From: Aureisphaera sp963669405
GTDB taxonomy: Bacteria; Bacteroidota; Bacteroidia; Flavobacteriales; Flavobacteriaceae
Direction of reading: 5' to 3'
Assembly: GCA_963669405.2 (NCBI GenBank)
Contig: CAXXHF010000002.1
Location: forward strand, 868,001-932,000
Length of the DNA: 64,000 nt
Shown: piece by piece, positions 55,396 through 63,659 of the stretch
Layout: every line of letters begins with the position of its first letter
Position numbering within the stretch: position 1 is the first letter of the stretch
Notes under the pieces: generated by a model
What the model was told of the DNA's origin: nothing
The model's database searches: none
Seen by the model: the letters and a program-made list of their open reading frames with translations, nothing else
Position numbers and translations under genes: made by a program

Positions 55396-56160
55396 ATGAC
55401 GCATCCTCTTAAGAAAGAAGGCAAGTTTTCATATTTAGAACTAGGTGAAGGAACCCCTATTGTTATCATGCATGGACTTATGGGAGGTCTAAGCAATTTT
55501 GACGGGGTCCTTAATTTCTTTCCCGAAAAAGGATACAAAGTGGTTATCCCTGAATTACCTATTTATAGCATGCCCATTCTAAAAACCAACGTAAAAAATA
55601 TTGCCATTTACGTTTCAGATTTTATTGAACACAAAGGATATAAAGAAGTGATTTTATTAGGCAATTCACTTGGCGGGCATATTGGACTCATGGTTACCAA
55701 ATTATTCCCAAAAAAAGTAAAAGCACTGGTTATTACTGGAAGTTCTGGTCTTTACGAGAGTGCTATGGGAGAAACGTATCCTAAGCGTGGTGATTATGAC
55801 TACATAAAGAAAAAAGCAGAAAATGTCTTCTACGATCCAACGATTGCTACTAAGGAAATTGTAGACGAAGTGTACGAATCTGTTAATGATAGAAACAAAC
55901 TTATAAGAACCTTATCTATAGCCAAAAGTGCTATTCGTCATAATATGGCTAAGGACTTACCTCATATGCCAAATCCAACGTGCATTATTTGGGGAAAAAA
56001 CGACCATGTAACCCCTCCTGAGGTGGCAGAGGAATTTCATGAGCTATTACCAGATTCAGATCTTTACTGGATCGATAAATGTGGACATGCTGCTATGATG
56101 GAGCATCCAGACACCTTTAACGAGCTCTTTTACGCTTGGCTTCAGAAACGAGGGATTTAA
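55396..56160 (+). CDS. Alpha/beta hydrolase
   Basis: A 254-residue alpha/beta-hydrolase fold protein. The oxyanion segment IVIMHGLMGGLSNFDGVL, the nucleophile elbow LLGNSLGGHIGLMV (serine in GNSLGG), and the late IWGKNDHVTPPEVAEEFHEL with the catalytic-triad histidine in KCGHAAMMEHPDTFNELF are all visible. The substrate is unknown. It is followed after 12 bp by engB, and from memory it often sits next to mraZ in flavobacteria. Confidence 0.85.
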   Translation: MTHPLKKEGKFSYLELGEGTPIVIMHGLMGGLSNFDGVLNFFPEKGYKVVIPELPIYSMPILKTNVKNIAIYVSDFIEHKGYKEVILLGNSLGGHIGLMVTKLFPKKVKALVITGSSGLYESAMGETYPKRGDYDYIKKKAENVFYDPTIATKEIVDEVYESVNDRNKLIRTLSIAKSAIRHNMAKDLPHMPNPTCIIWGKNDHVTPPEVAEEFHELLPDSDLYWIDKCGHAAMMEHPDTFNELFYAWLQKRGI

Positions 56161-56172
56161 TATCCAGAAAAC

Positions 56173-56769
56173 ATGAAAATAGCTTCGGCAGAATTTGTAA
56201 TGAGCAACAGCGATGTTGCCAAATGTCCTAAGAATTCCTTGCCAGAATACGCCTTTATTGGTCGCAGTAATGTTGGGAAATCTTCGCTTATCAATATGCT
56301 GATGCAGCGTAAGAACCTTGCAAAAACATCAGGGCGACCTGGCAAGACACAGCTCATAAATCATTTCATCATTAACAAAAACTGGTATTTGGTAGATTTA
56401 CCAGGATATGGATATGCTCGAGTTTCAAAATCTACCAAAAAGGTCTTTCAAAAATTTATCACCCAATACTTCGAAAAACGACAACAATTGGTGTTGGCTT
56501 TTGTATTGATAGATTGTAGACATGAACCGCAAAAAGTAGACTTGGAATTCATGCAATGGATGGGAGAAAGTCAAATTCCATTCACGATCATCTTCACAAA
56601 AGCAGACAAGCTAAAACCCAACGCAATTATCAGGAATATTGAAGTTTATTCAGAAAAAATGCTGGAAACCTGGGAAGAAATGCCACCCTACTTCATTACC
56701 TCGTCCAGCAAAGGAATAGGTAGGGACGAAGTTTTGAATTACATAGAATCCATCAATAATCAATTGTAG
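56173..56769 (+). CDS. engB: Ribosome biogenesis GTPase EngB/YihA
   Basis: A 198-residue TRAFAC GTPase. The G1 loop is GRSNVGKSS, then G2/G3 features KTSGRPGKTQLINHF and DLPGYGYARVS, and G4 TKADK. These are all diagnostic of EngB (YsxC/YihA), which acts in assembly of the large ribosomal subunit. Standard length. It starts 12 bp after the hydrolase gene. Confidence 0.95.
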   Translation: MKIASAEFVMSNSDVAKCPKNSLPEYAFIGRSNVGKSSLINMLMQRKNLAKTSGRPGKTQLINHFIINKNWYLVDLPGYGYARVSKSTKKVFQKFITQYFEKRQQLVLAFVLIDCRHEPQKVDLEFMQWMGESQIPFTIIFTKADKLKPNAIIRNIEVYSEKMLETWEEMPPYFITSSSKGIGRDEVLNYIESINNQL

Positions 56770-56770
56770 A

Positions 56771-57130
56771 TTACTGATTTCTTTTATTGATTTCTTCAAT
56801 TAATTCTTCTGAAGATGTCAATCCATTCAAGGTTTTGCTATCCATAAAAACATCCAGACTTGTGTTGGATTCGGAAAGTACCAGTGGAAAATCAAATTTG
56901 GGCAACCATTTAGATTTATAGGTTTTCAAAAACTCATCCTTATGATAAAAAGTCATAGGGGTTTTAGAAGATTCACGATACGATTTCCACAATTCATCCT
57001 CTGTAAATTTTCCATGTGTAATAGTACATAAGTTACAGTCATATGTAGAGGGACTTATTATTTTATGAACGTTGTCCAATAGTTTATCGACAAATCCAGA
57101 TTCGGCGTTATATACAAAAATCAGTTTCAT
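56771..57130 (-). CDS. Conserved hypothetical protein (CxxC)
   Basis: A ~119-residue protein starting MKLIFVYNAESG at 57130; an ATG at 57142 is equally possible. Visible features are VDKLLDNVHKIISPSTYDCNLCTITHG with a CNLC motif, and KTPMTFYHKDEFLKTY. I recall similar short proteins in flavobacteria that have been labelled GTPase without evidence; no GTP-binding motif is seen here. It is convergent with engB, one bp apart. Confidence 0.65.
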   Translation of the reverse strand: MKLIFVYNAESGFVDKLLDNVHKIISPSTYDCNLCTITHGKFTEDELWKSYRESSKTPMTFYHKDEFLKTYKSKWLPKFDFPLVLSESNTSLDVFMDSKTLNGLTSSEELIEEINKRNQ

Positions 57131-57169
57131 TGTTTGCTTCATGGATATTTCAAAAATACTATTATATAA

Positions 57170-57205
57170 GTAAAGGGGCAAAGCACAAAGGCTTTACCCC
57201 TTTAC
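57170..57205 (-). terminator. Terminator of the 614-residue cargo gene
   Basis: A 15-bp stem GTAAAGGGGCAAAGC / GCTTTACCCCTTTAC. Its one imperfection is a C-A on the plus strand, which becomes a G-U pair in the minus-strand transcript, so it fits the gene at 57228-59072. Confidence 0.75.
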
Positions 57206-57227
57206 GACAACGTAACTAACAAAAAAT

Positions 57228-59072
57228 TTATCTCTTTATCAATTGTTTTGTGGTGTTGCTTCCTGTTTCACTGTCCTGAATCTGTACTAAATATGTTCCA
57301 CTTTGCAATGCAGAGACATTTAAAGTGATTTCGGATTGTGTCCCAAATTCACTATTTACAACCAAACGACCAGTGACATCATAGACAGCAACCTTTGCAC
57401 TAACGCTTTGTCCTCCTAAGTAGGAAATACTTACAGTATTATCTGAAGGATTTGGGAACATGGCAAATTCAAAGCTATCCTGAAATTCACCTACCGAAAG
57501 AATATCGCAATCGGCTCCTGTAAGTCGGATTACTTCCACAAAATCTTCTGAAATATCGCTACAATCTTCTGCTTGTAGATCTGCTAATGGAGCACCGACA
57601 AAATCATCCTGATTCAGTCCTCTATAACTCCATCCCCAAATACGGCATACTCCTGCTCCTGCTCCATCTAAGTCGATTTCAGAAGAACTTGAAAAGGCAA
57701 GGATGGTATTATCTGCATCACTATCTGTAATTACATATCTATAGGTGAGATTTAATGCGGTATTGGTATGTATTACGGTAACTGGGCTTGGAATACCGTC
57801 TCCAGCACAAATGGTTGCTTCTGTATCTCCATTTTCCAAACTTACAGTCCCTCCATCTGCTTCTTCACGAATTACATCTATTGGTATATCTGAAATATCT
57901 GAACAATCTTCTGCTTGCAGATCTGCCAAAGGCAATCCAACAAAATCATCCTGATTCAGGCCTCGGTAAGACCAACCCCAAATACGACAGGTTCCAATTC
58001 CAGCTCCATCCAGATCAATGGAATTGCTATTAAAAAAAGCCAAAATGGTATGATCTGAACTATCGTCGGTCACTACGTAACGATATGTTAGATTAACGGC
58101 AGTATTGGTGTGAGATACCACCAAAGGATCCATGCGTCCATCCACACAGATTACAGCAGTGAGTCCATCGGTTGAGATAGATGTAGTTCCATTAGGGTTA
58201 CCTGTGGCAGCTATATCAATTTCAACACTTCCTCCGTCAGCTTCTTCCCGAATAACTTCAATGGCATTGGAAAGATTGAAACAACCATCTAAACCGGTAA
58301 TATTAGATCCTACTTCTTTTCCTGTTAGACCATCTTCATATCGAATGTACCATATATCACAAACTCCAACTCCAGCTCCATCCAAATTGAAAGGAGGTGC
58401 AGATGGCAAGGCTAAGATCTGGCCTGTATTCTGATCTGTAATTATCCATCCAGCATTAGTCCCTACAGCACCCGGGTCTCTATTTACATTGAGAGGATCT
58501 GCATTACCGTCTACACAAATACTTACAGAAGCTTCACCTCCATCAAAGGAAATATTGGGGGCATAGACTGTATCAGAAATCCAAGCTTCCACAGAACCTC
58601 CAACTGATGTTGAATAGGGCGCGGGACAATTGATGAATTCATTTACATCATTCCATCTACCAGCAGTAACCGCTTGTCCTGATCGCGGTTGGTTTGGCGC
58701 ACCCCATTGTACGAAATCCAGCAAAATATTGGGGTCTGAAGAACCAAAGTTATTGGTAGAAAACAAACTAAGGCCATCTGAAACAGGGTCTACATTAAAA
58801 GTAAGCTGTAGGGTGCCACCAGCAGCGATAACAGCTGAACCTCCATTTAAATTACCAACATTAGCATAATTACCAGGACCAAGACAAAGCCAATAGGCCG
58901 ACACATCCAGTGAACTGGAATCGAAATTGGTTAGCGTAACCTGATCGGTAGTGGGAACCACTTCAGTAATTCGGGTTCCTGATTGTGCAAAAAGCCCAAA
59001 AGAGGCTGTTAGCAGTACAAAATGAATGAGCCAATTTCGCCCAGCATTTTCAATAAATAATTTCTTTTTCAT
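57228..59072 (-). CDS. Secreted protein with lamin-tail-like domain, three Cys-rich repeats and T9SS sorting domain
   Basis: A 614-residue protein. The signal peptide (about 1-30, ending FAQS) is followed by a lamin-tail-like domain (RITEVVPTTDQVTLTNFDS … FVQWGAPNQPRSG), then three repeat modules (about 185-520). Each module ends with a GVCDIWYIRYEDGLTG- or CRIWGWSYRGLNQDDF-type motif and a DCSDIS/GCFNLS cysteine. The C-terminal T9SS domain (FAMFPNPSDNTVSISY … LQSGTYLVQIQDSETG) is nearly identical to that of the gene at 60165. It is probably surface-exposed. Function unknown. Confidence 0.8.
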   Translation of the reverse strand: MKKKLFIENAGRNWLIHFVLLTASFGLFAQSGTRITEVVPTTDQVTLTNFDSSSLDVSAYWLCLGPGNYANVGNLNGGSAVIAAGGTLQLTFNVDPVSDGLSLFSTNNFGSSDPNILLDFVQWGAPNQPRSGQAVTAGRWNDVNEFINCPAPYSTSVGGSVEAWISDTVYAPNISFDGGEASVSICVDGNADPLNVNRDPGAVGTNAGWIITDQNTGQILALPSAPPFNLDGAGVGVCDIWYIRYEDGLTGKEVGSNITGLDGCFNLSNAIEVIREEADGGSVEIDIAATGNPNGTTSISTDGLTAVICVDGRMDPLVVSHTNTAVNLTYRYVVTDDSSDHTILAFFNSNSIDLDGAGIGTCRIWGWSYRGLNQDDFVGLPLADLQAEDCSDISDIPIDVIREEADGGTVSLENGDTEATICAGDGIPSPVTVIHTNTALNLTYRYVITDSDADNTILAFSSSSEIDLDGAGAGVCRIWGWSYRGLNQDDFVGAPLADLQAEDCSDISEDFVEVIRLTGADCDILSVGEFQDSFEFAMFPNPSDNTVSISYLGGQSVSAKVAVYDVTGRLVVNSEFGTQSEITLNVSALQSGTYLVQIQDSETGSNTTKQLIKR

Positions 59073-59125
59073 TTTTCTGTTTTTTTAAATTAATAGTCCA
59101 AAAGTATAGGCCGAGAAAAAACAGA

Positions 59126-59145
59126 AATGTAAGCTGCTTTACATT
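59126..59145. promoter_or_regulatory. Palindromic operator candidate of the 614-residue cargo gene
   Basis: AATGTAAGCTGCTTTACATT, a near-perfect 20-bp palindrome, lies 19 bp upstream of a TACTTTTG -7 element (59106-59099, minus strand). The same element with the same spacing is present at 63276. Confidence 0.75.
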
Positions 59146-59217
59146 AGAGGGTTAAGACCTTGTTAAGTAGCATTCAAAAAAGTTCAATAAAGCATTAAAA
59201 AAGTTCAGAAGGATATT

Positions 59218-60075
59218 TTACCTGTATTCATTGGGTAGTATTCCGTATTTTCTTAGGAATTGTTTACGAAATGTGGCAGGATTATGGAAACCACTTTTTT
59301 TAGAGATTTGATGTATTTTATATTTTCCTTGTTTTAATAATCTTTCGGCGTATTGCAATCGTTTTTCTTTGATCCATCTCGCTGGGGTTTCTTGGTACAG
59401 GCTTTTAAATTTTCGTTTAAAACTGGAGACACTCATATGACATAAAAATGCCAATTCCTCTATACTCAAGTTATTCAGATAATTTTTGGCTACCACCTGA
59501 CGCAGGTGATAGGAATCATCTGCCACAACAGGTTTCAGCATACTATGAATTTCTCCCTGAAAATCGTTCATTGACAAATAGTGAAGTAGTTCTCTGGATT
59601 TTATGTCTATAAGATCCTTATACACCCCGTTCTTGGAATACTCATTAAAAATAAGAGAGATACTACCTATAAAGGGTTTTAAAAATGGAGCTTGTTCTAG
59701 TAAGAGCACTTTTTTTTGAGAAGAATCATCATTAGTTTCTGCTAGAAGGGAATTCATGTAGAACTCTTCAAGAACTTCTTCTGAAAGGAATATAATATAG
59801 GCCTTAAACTGACTGTGTACGCCAGACAAGCTTTCGGACATGACATAAGGTCCTTTATTTATTATTGCAGAATGACCTTCGGAAACATAAAAAACACCTT
59901 CAGGGGATTGTAGTTTCACCACACCTTCAATAACATACAAAAAGAACAGCTGTTCTATATTGAGCAAAACATCTTTAACAGAGTCCAATTGATGGAAATA
60001 CTCAATTACTTTACCAGCTCTTCCTTCCAAAACATTGAATTTAGGATTTTTATTAAAATATTCTGGGAACTTCAT
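59218..60075 (-). CDS. AraC-family transcriptional regulator
   Basis: A 285-residue regulator. The N-terminal half has a cupin-like ligand fold (IEQLFFLYVIEGVVKLQSPEGVFYVSEGHSAIINKGPYVM). The C-terminal half carries the AraC double helix-turn-helix (NLSIEELAFLCHMSVSSFKRKFKSLYQETPARWIKEKRLQYAERLL … KSGFHNPATFRKQFLRKYGILPNEYR). It sits between two related cargo genes on the same strand, so it is the natural candidate to control them. The ligand is unknown. Confidence 0.85.
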   Translation of the reverse strand: MKFPEYFNKNPKFNVLEGRAGKVIEYFHQLDSVKDVLLNIEQLFFLYVIEGVVKLQSPEGVFYVSEGHSAIINKGPYVMSESLSGVHSQFKAYIIFLSEEVLEEFYMNSLLAETNDDSSQKKVLLLEQAPFLKPFIGSISLIFNEYSKNGVYKDLIDIKSRELLHYLSMNDFQGEIHSMLKPVVADDSYHLRQVVAKNYLNNLSIEELAFLCHMSVSSFKRKFKSLYQETPARWIKEKRLQYAERLLKQGKYKIHQISKKSGFHNPATFRKQFLRKYGILPNEYR

Positions 60076-60094
60076 CGCATTATTTACTTATAAG

Positions 60095-60128
60095 AAAAGA
60101 GGCAAGGCATTAAAGCCTCACCTCTTTT
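60095..60128 (-). terminator. Terminator of the 1019-residue cargo gene
   Basis: A 14-bp stem AAAAGAGGCAAGGC / GCCTCACCTCTTTT. Its two plus-strand mismatches are G-U pairs in the minus-strand RNA. It is placed as at 57170, and both hairpins are followed by the shared GACAACGTAACTAAC. Confidence 0.72.
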
Positions 60129-60164
60129 AGACAACGTAACTAACAAAAAAAACATTTTTATCTA

Positions 60165-63100
60165 TTATCTTTTTATCAACTGTTTTGTCGTGTTACCACC
60201 TGTTTCATTGTCTTGAATTTTTACCAAATAAGTACCACTGTTCAAAGCTGATACATCCAAGCTAATTTCAGACTGAGTTATAATCTCGCTATCTATTACT
60301 AATCGGCCGGTAATATCATAAATAGACACCTGTGCATCTACCGTTTGCCCTCCTAAATAGAGAATACTTACAGTATTGTTGACAGGATTTGGAAACAATG
60401 CAAACTCAAAGCTATTTTGAAATTCTCCAACAGAAAGGATATCACAATCATCTCCTGTAAGGCGGGTTACCGTTATAGGATTTGAGAAATCGAAACACCC
60501 GTCTAAATCAGCAACATTTTGACCTGTTTCCAGTCCAATAAGTCCATCTGCATATCGAATGTACCAAATGTCACACACTCCAGCTCCAGCTCCTTCTAGA
60601 TCGAAAGGTGGCGCTGCCGGTAATCCCAGAATTTCTCCTGTTGCATTGTTGGTTATTACCCAGCCACTATTGGCTCCAACACCAGCCCCTACAACTTCTA
60701 CATCGATAGGATCTGCCTCTCCATCTCCAGCACAGATAAAAATTTCGGTATCTACGGTTCCTGCAATTTGAATAGCTGCTCCGTCTACTCCTTCTCTGTT
60801 TACTGTAATTGCATTGGATAAATCATAACATCCTACCAAATCACCTACATTTTCGCCAACATTCAAGCCCATAAGACCTGATTCATAACGTATATACCAA
60901 ATATCACACACTCCAGCTCCAGCACCTTCTAAGTTAAATGGAGGTCCAGGAGGCAGTCCTAAAATGGCGCCAGATACGTTATCAGTAATAACCCATCCAC
61001 TAAAACTTCCTTGACCATCTCCCAAGACAGTTACTTCTATGGGATCATCCACACCATCACCAGCACAAATATCAATCTCTGTGGCTCCGCCACTACCTGT
61101 AATTTCAATATCTCCTGCATTCACACCTAATCTATTTACAGTTACTGGGTTGGAAAGATCAAAACATCCATCTAAATCTGCTACGTTTTCACCTACTTCA
61201 AGACCAGAAAGTCCTCCAGCATAACGTATATACCAGATTTGGCATACGCCATCTCCAGCTCCTTCCAAATTAAATGGAGGGGCAGCAGGAAGTCCTAATA
61301 TGGTACCTGTAGCTTCATCTGTGATGACCCAACCATTATTGGCTCCAACACCAGTACCATCTACTGTTATATTAATTGGATTATCTATTCCATCTCCCGC
61401 ACAAATCGTGATTTCGGTATTACCGGCAGATCCAGTAACAAAAATTGGAGCAGCACTCACTCCCTCTCGGTTTACCGTGATTGGATTTGAAAGATCGTAA
61501 CAACCACTTAAATCGGTTACATTTTGACCTGTACTCAATCCGGTTAACCCATCTTCATAACGGATGTACCAGATATCACAAACACCGTCTCCAGCACCTT
61601 CCAAATCGAACGGTGGTGCGGCAGGTAAGCCAAGGATGGTACCCGTGGCATTATCGGTTATGACCCAACCGCTGTTGGCACCCACTCCTGTCCCAACTAC
61701 GGTAACATCAATGGGGTCCCCCACACCGTCTCCGGCGCAGATCTCTATATCGGTGGCTCCCGTCCCAGTGATCTCAATGGCAGCGGCATCGGGGTCGTTC
61801 CTTGTAACGGAAATCGAATTGGAAAGGTCATAGCAACCTACCAATCCCGATACGTTCTGCCCTGTCATCAGTCCTGTCAACCCATCTTCATAACGGATGT
61901 ACCAGATATCACAAACACCGTCACCTGCTCCGTCCAGATCGAACGGTGGTGCGGCAGGTAAGCCAAGGATGGTACCCGTGGCATTATCGGTTATAACCCA
62001 ACCACTGTTGGCCCCCACTCCGGTTCCCACCACGGTAACATCGATGGGGTCCCCCACACCGTCTCCGGCACAGATCTCTATATCGGTGGCTCCCGTCCCA
62101 GTGATCTCAATGGCAGCGGCATCAGGGTCGTTCCTCGTAACGGAAATCGCATTGGAAAGATCAAAACATCCAGTCAATCCCGATACGTTCTGTCCCGTCA
62201 TCAGTCCTGTCAACCCATCCTCATAACGGATGTACCAGATATCACAAACACCGTCCCCTGCTCCGTCCAGATCGAACGGTGGTGCGGCAGGTAAGCCAAG
62301 GATGGTACCCGTGGCATTATCGGTTATGACCCAACCACTGTTGGCCCCCACTCCGGTTCCCACCACGGTAACATCGATGGGGTCCCCCACACCGTCTCCG
62401 GCACAAATATCAATAGAAGTAGCTCCAGATCCTGTTATTTCGATAGCAGCAGCATCGGGGTCGTTCCTTGTAACGGAAATCGCATTGGAAAGGTCATAGC
62501 AACCTACCAATCCCGATATGTTCTGCCCCGTCATCAGTCCTGTCAACCCATCTTCATAACGGATGTACCAGATATCGCAAACACCGTCACCTGCCCCGTC
62601 CAGATCGAACGGTGGTGCGGGTGGCAAGGCAAGGATGGTGCCCGTGGCATTATCGGTTATGACCCAACCGCTGTTGGCACCCACTCCGGTTCCCACCACG
62701 GTAACATCGATGGGGTCCCCCACACCGTCCCCAGCACAAATATCAATAGAAGTAGTTCCAGATCCTGTTATTTCGATAGCAGCGGCATCGGGGTCGTTCC
62801 TCGTAACGGAAATCGCATTGGAAAGGTCATAGCAACCTACCAATCCCGATACGTTCTGTCCCGTCATCAGTCCGGTCAACCCATCCTCGTAGCGGATGTA
62901 CCAGATATCACAAACACCGTCACCTGCCCCGTCCAGATCGAACGGTGGTGCGGCAGGTAAGCCAAGGATGGTACCCGTGGCATTATCGGTTATAACCCAA
63001 CCACTGTTGGCCCCCACTCCGGTACCAACTACGGTAACATCGATGGGGTCCCCCACACCGTCTCCGGCACAGATCTCGATATCGGTGGCTCCCGTCCCAG

Positions 63101-63224
63101 TGATCTCAATGGCAGCAGCATCTGCCAAACATTGCGCAGATACAGTAACACTCAAAAAAAAGAAAAACAGGAAAGCTCCTATTATCTTATTTGTTGTTTT
63201 GTTAAGAAATAATTTTTCTTTCAT
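60165..63224 (-). CDS. Secreted tandem-repeat protein with eight ~111-residue modules and T9SS sorting domain
   Basis: A 1019-residue protein. The signal peptide is about residues 1-31 (ending VSAQ). Eight tandem modules of about 111 residues follow (about 35-924), each with EITGxGxTxIxICAGDGVGDPI, GWVITDNATGTILGLP, GVCDIWYIRYEDGLTG and GCYDLSN, giving three cysteines per module. A ~95-residue C-terminal T9SS domain ends it (DCDILSVGEFQ, FALFPNPVNNTVSI, LNSGTYLVKIQDNETG). Modules 1-5 are almost identical and 6-8 are divergent. It is a paralogue of the 614-residue gene. Function unknown; adhesin or matrix-like role is a guess. Confidence 0.82.
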   Translation of the reverse strand: MKEKLFLNKTTNKIIGAFLFFFFLSVTVSAQCLADAAAIEITGTGATDIEICAGDGVGDPIDVTVVGTGVGANSGWVITDNATGTILGLPAAPPFDLDGAGDGVCDIWYIRYEDGLTGLMTGQNVSGLVGCYDLSNAISVTRNDPDAAAIEITGSGTTSIDICAGDGVGDPIDVTVVGTGVGANSGWVITDNATGTILALPPAPPFDLDGAGDGVCDIWYIRYEDGLTGLMTGQNISGLVGCYDLSNAISVTRNDPDAAAIEITGSGATSIDICAGDGVGDPIDVTVVGTGVGANSGWVITDNATGTILGLPAAPPFDLDGAGDGVCDIWYIRYEDGLTGLMTGQNVSGLTGCFDLSNAISVTRNDPDAAAIEITGTGATDIEICAGDGVGDPIDVTVVGTGVGANSGWVITDNATGTILGLPAAPPFDLDGAGDGVCDIWYIRYEDGLTGLMTGQNVSGLVGCYDLSNSISVTRNDPDAAAIEITGTGATDIEICAGDGVGDPIDVTVVGTGVGANSGWVITDNATGTILGLPAAPPFDLEGAGDGVCDIWYIRYEDGLTGLSTGQNVTDLSGCYDLSNPITVNREGVSAAPIFVTGSAGNTEITICAGDGIDNPINITVDGTGVGANNGWVITDEATGTILGLPAAPPFNLEGAGDGVCQIWYIRYAGGLSGLEVGENVADLDGCFDLSNPVTVNRLGVNAGDIEITGSGGATEIDICAGDGVDDPIEVTVLGDGQGSFSGWVITDNVSGAILGLPPGPPFNLEGAGAGVCDIWYIRYESGLMGLNVGENVGDLVGCYDLSNAITVNREGVDGAAIQIAGTVDTEIFICAGDGEADPIDVEVVGAGVGANSGWVITNNATGEILGLPAAPPFDLEGAGAGVCDIWYIRYADGLIGLETGQNVADLDGCFDFSNPITVTRLTGDDCDILSVGEFQNSFEFALFPNPVNNTVSILYLGGQTVDAQVSIYDITGRLVIDSEIITQSEISLDVSALNSGTYLVKIQDNETGGNTTKQLIKR
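60453..63122 (-). repeat. Eight tandem coding repeats, ~333-bp period
   Basis: Consecutive ~111-codon units within the gene at 60165. Copies 1-5 (63122-61458) keep an exact 333-bp period and long stretches of DNA identity; copies 6-8 (to about 60453) vary more and have slightly different lengths. The gradient fits recent amplification at the N-terminal end. Confidence 0.88.
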
Positions 63225-63275
63225 CGCTTATATTTTTTGTTAATACAACAAACTTATAAACGACTTCATTGAAGA

Positions 63276-63295
63276 AATGTAAGCTAGCTTACATT
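63276..63295. promoter_or_regulatory. Palindromic operator candidate of the 1019-residue cargo gene
   Basis: AATGTAAGCTAGCTTACATT, a perfect 20-bp palindrome, lies 19 bp upstream of TAAGTTTG (63256-63249, minus strand), an exact -7 match. The spacing is identical to that at 59126, and the site would cover the -33 region. Confidence 0.78.
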
Positions 63296-63323
63296 ACAAA
63301 AAAATCCATAATTTTTTAATAAG

Positions 63324-63659
63324 CTATTTTTCTGTAAGATCTAGTTTTTCAGCAAAGTAATCACAAAAATCACGCATTGTATCGCTCATTTTGTCATCAC
63401 CTGTAGCTCGTTGGAAAGTATCTGCCATAGCAGTAAGTGTTTGATGAAAAAAGACTTTCATTTCATCTAAAGGCATATCCTTTGTCCAAAGATCGATTCT
63501 CAATGCTTCTTTTGCCTTATGATCCCATACGGAAAGGAGCATTGCCTTTGACTCTTGGTTTTCTACTCCACCATCAGGAGCTGACCAATGTAATTTTTCT
63601 GGGATTTTATTTTCGTCTAAGCCAACGTTAATCGTTATTTTGGAAGTATGTGCACTCAT
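63324..63659 (-). CDS. gldC: Gliding motility protein GldC
   Basis: A 111-residue protein with the GldC features KITINVGLDENKIPEKLHWSAPDGG and KEALRIDLWTKDMPLDEMKVFFHQTL. GldC supports gliding motility in flavobacteria, with an accessory rather than essential role. It starts at ATG 63659 and overlaps gldB by 4 bp (ATGA), the standard gldB-gldC arrangement. Confidence 0.88.
   Translation of the reverse strand: MSAHTSKITINVGLDENKIPEKLHWSAPDGGVENQESKAMLLSVWDHKAKEALRIDLWTKDMPLDEMKVFFHQTLTAMADTFQRATGDDKMSDTMRDFCDYFAEKLDLTEK

Noticed and set aside
60453..63122. CRISPR-like array
   Set aside because: The repeat unit is 333 bp, in frame, and codes for protein modules; there are no short repeats with unique spacers and no cas genes.
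61564..63243. Plus-strand open frames of 89-115 residues repeated every 333 bp opposite the 1019-residue gene
   Set aside because: They are shadows of the repeated coding sequence on the other strand: same period, no promoter or start context of their own, and proline/serine-rich translations typical of antisense frames.
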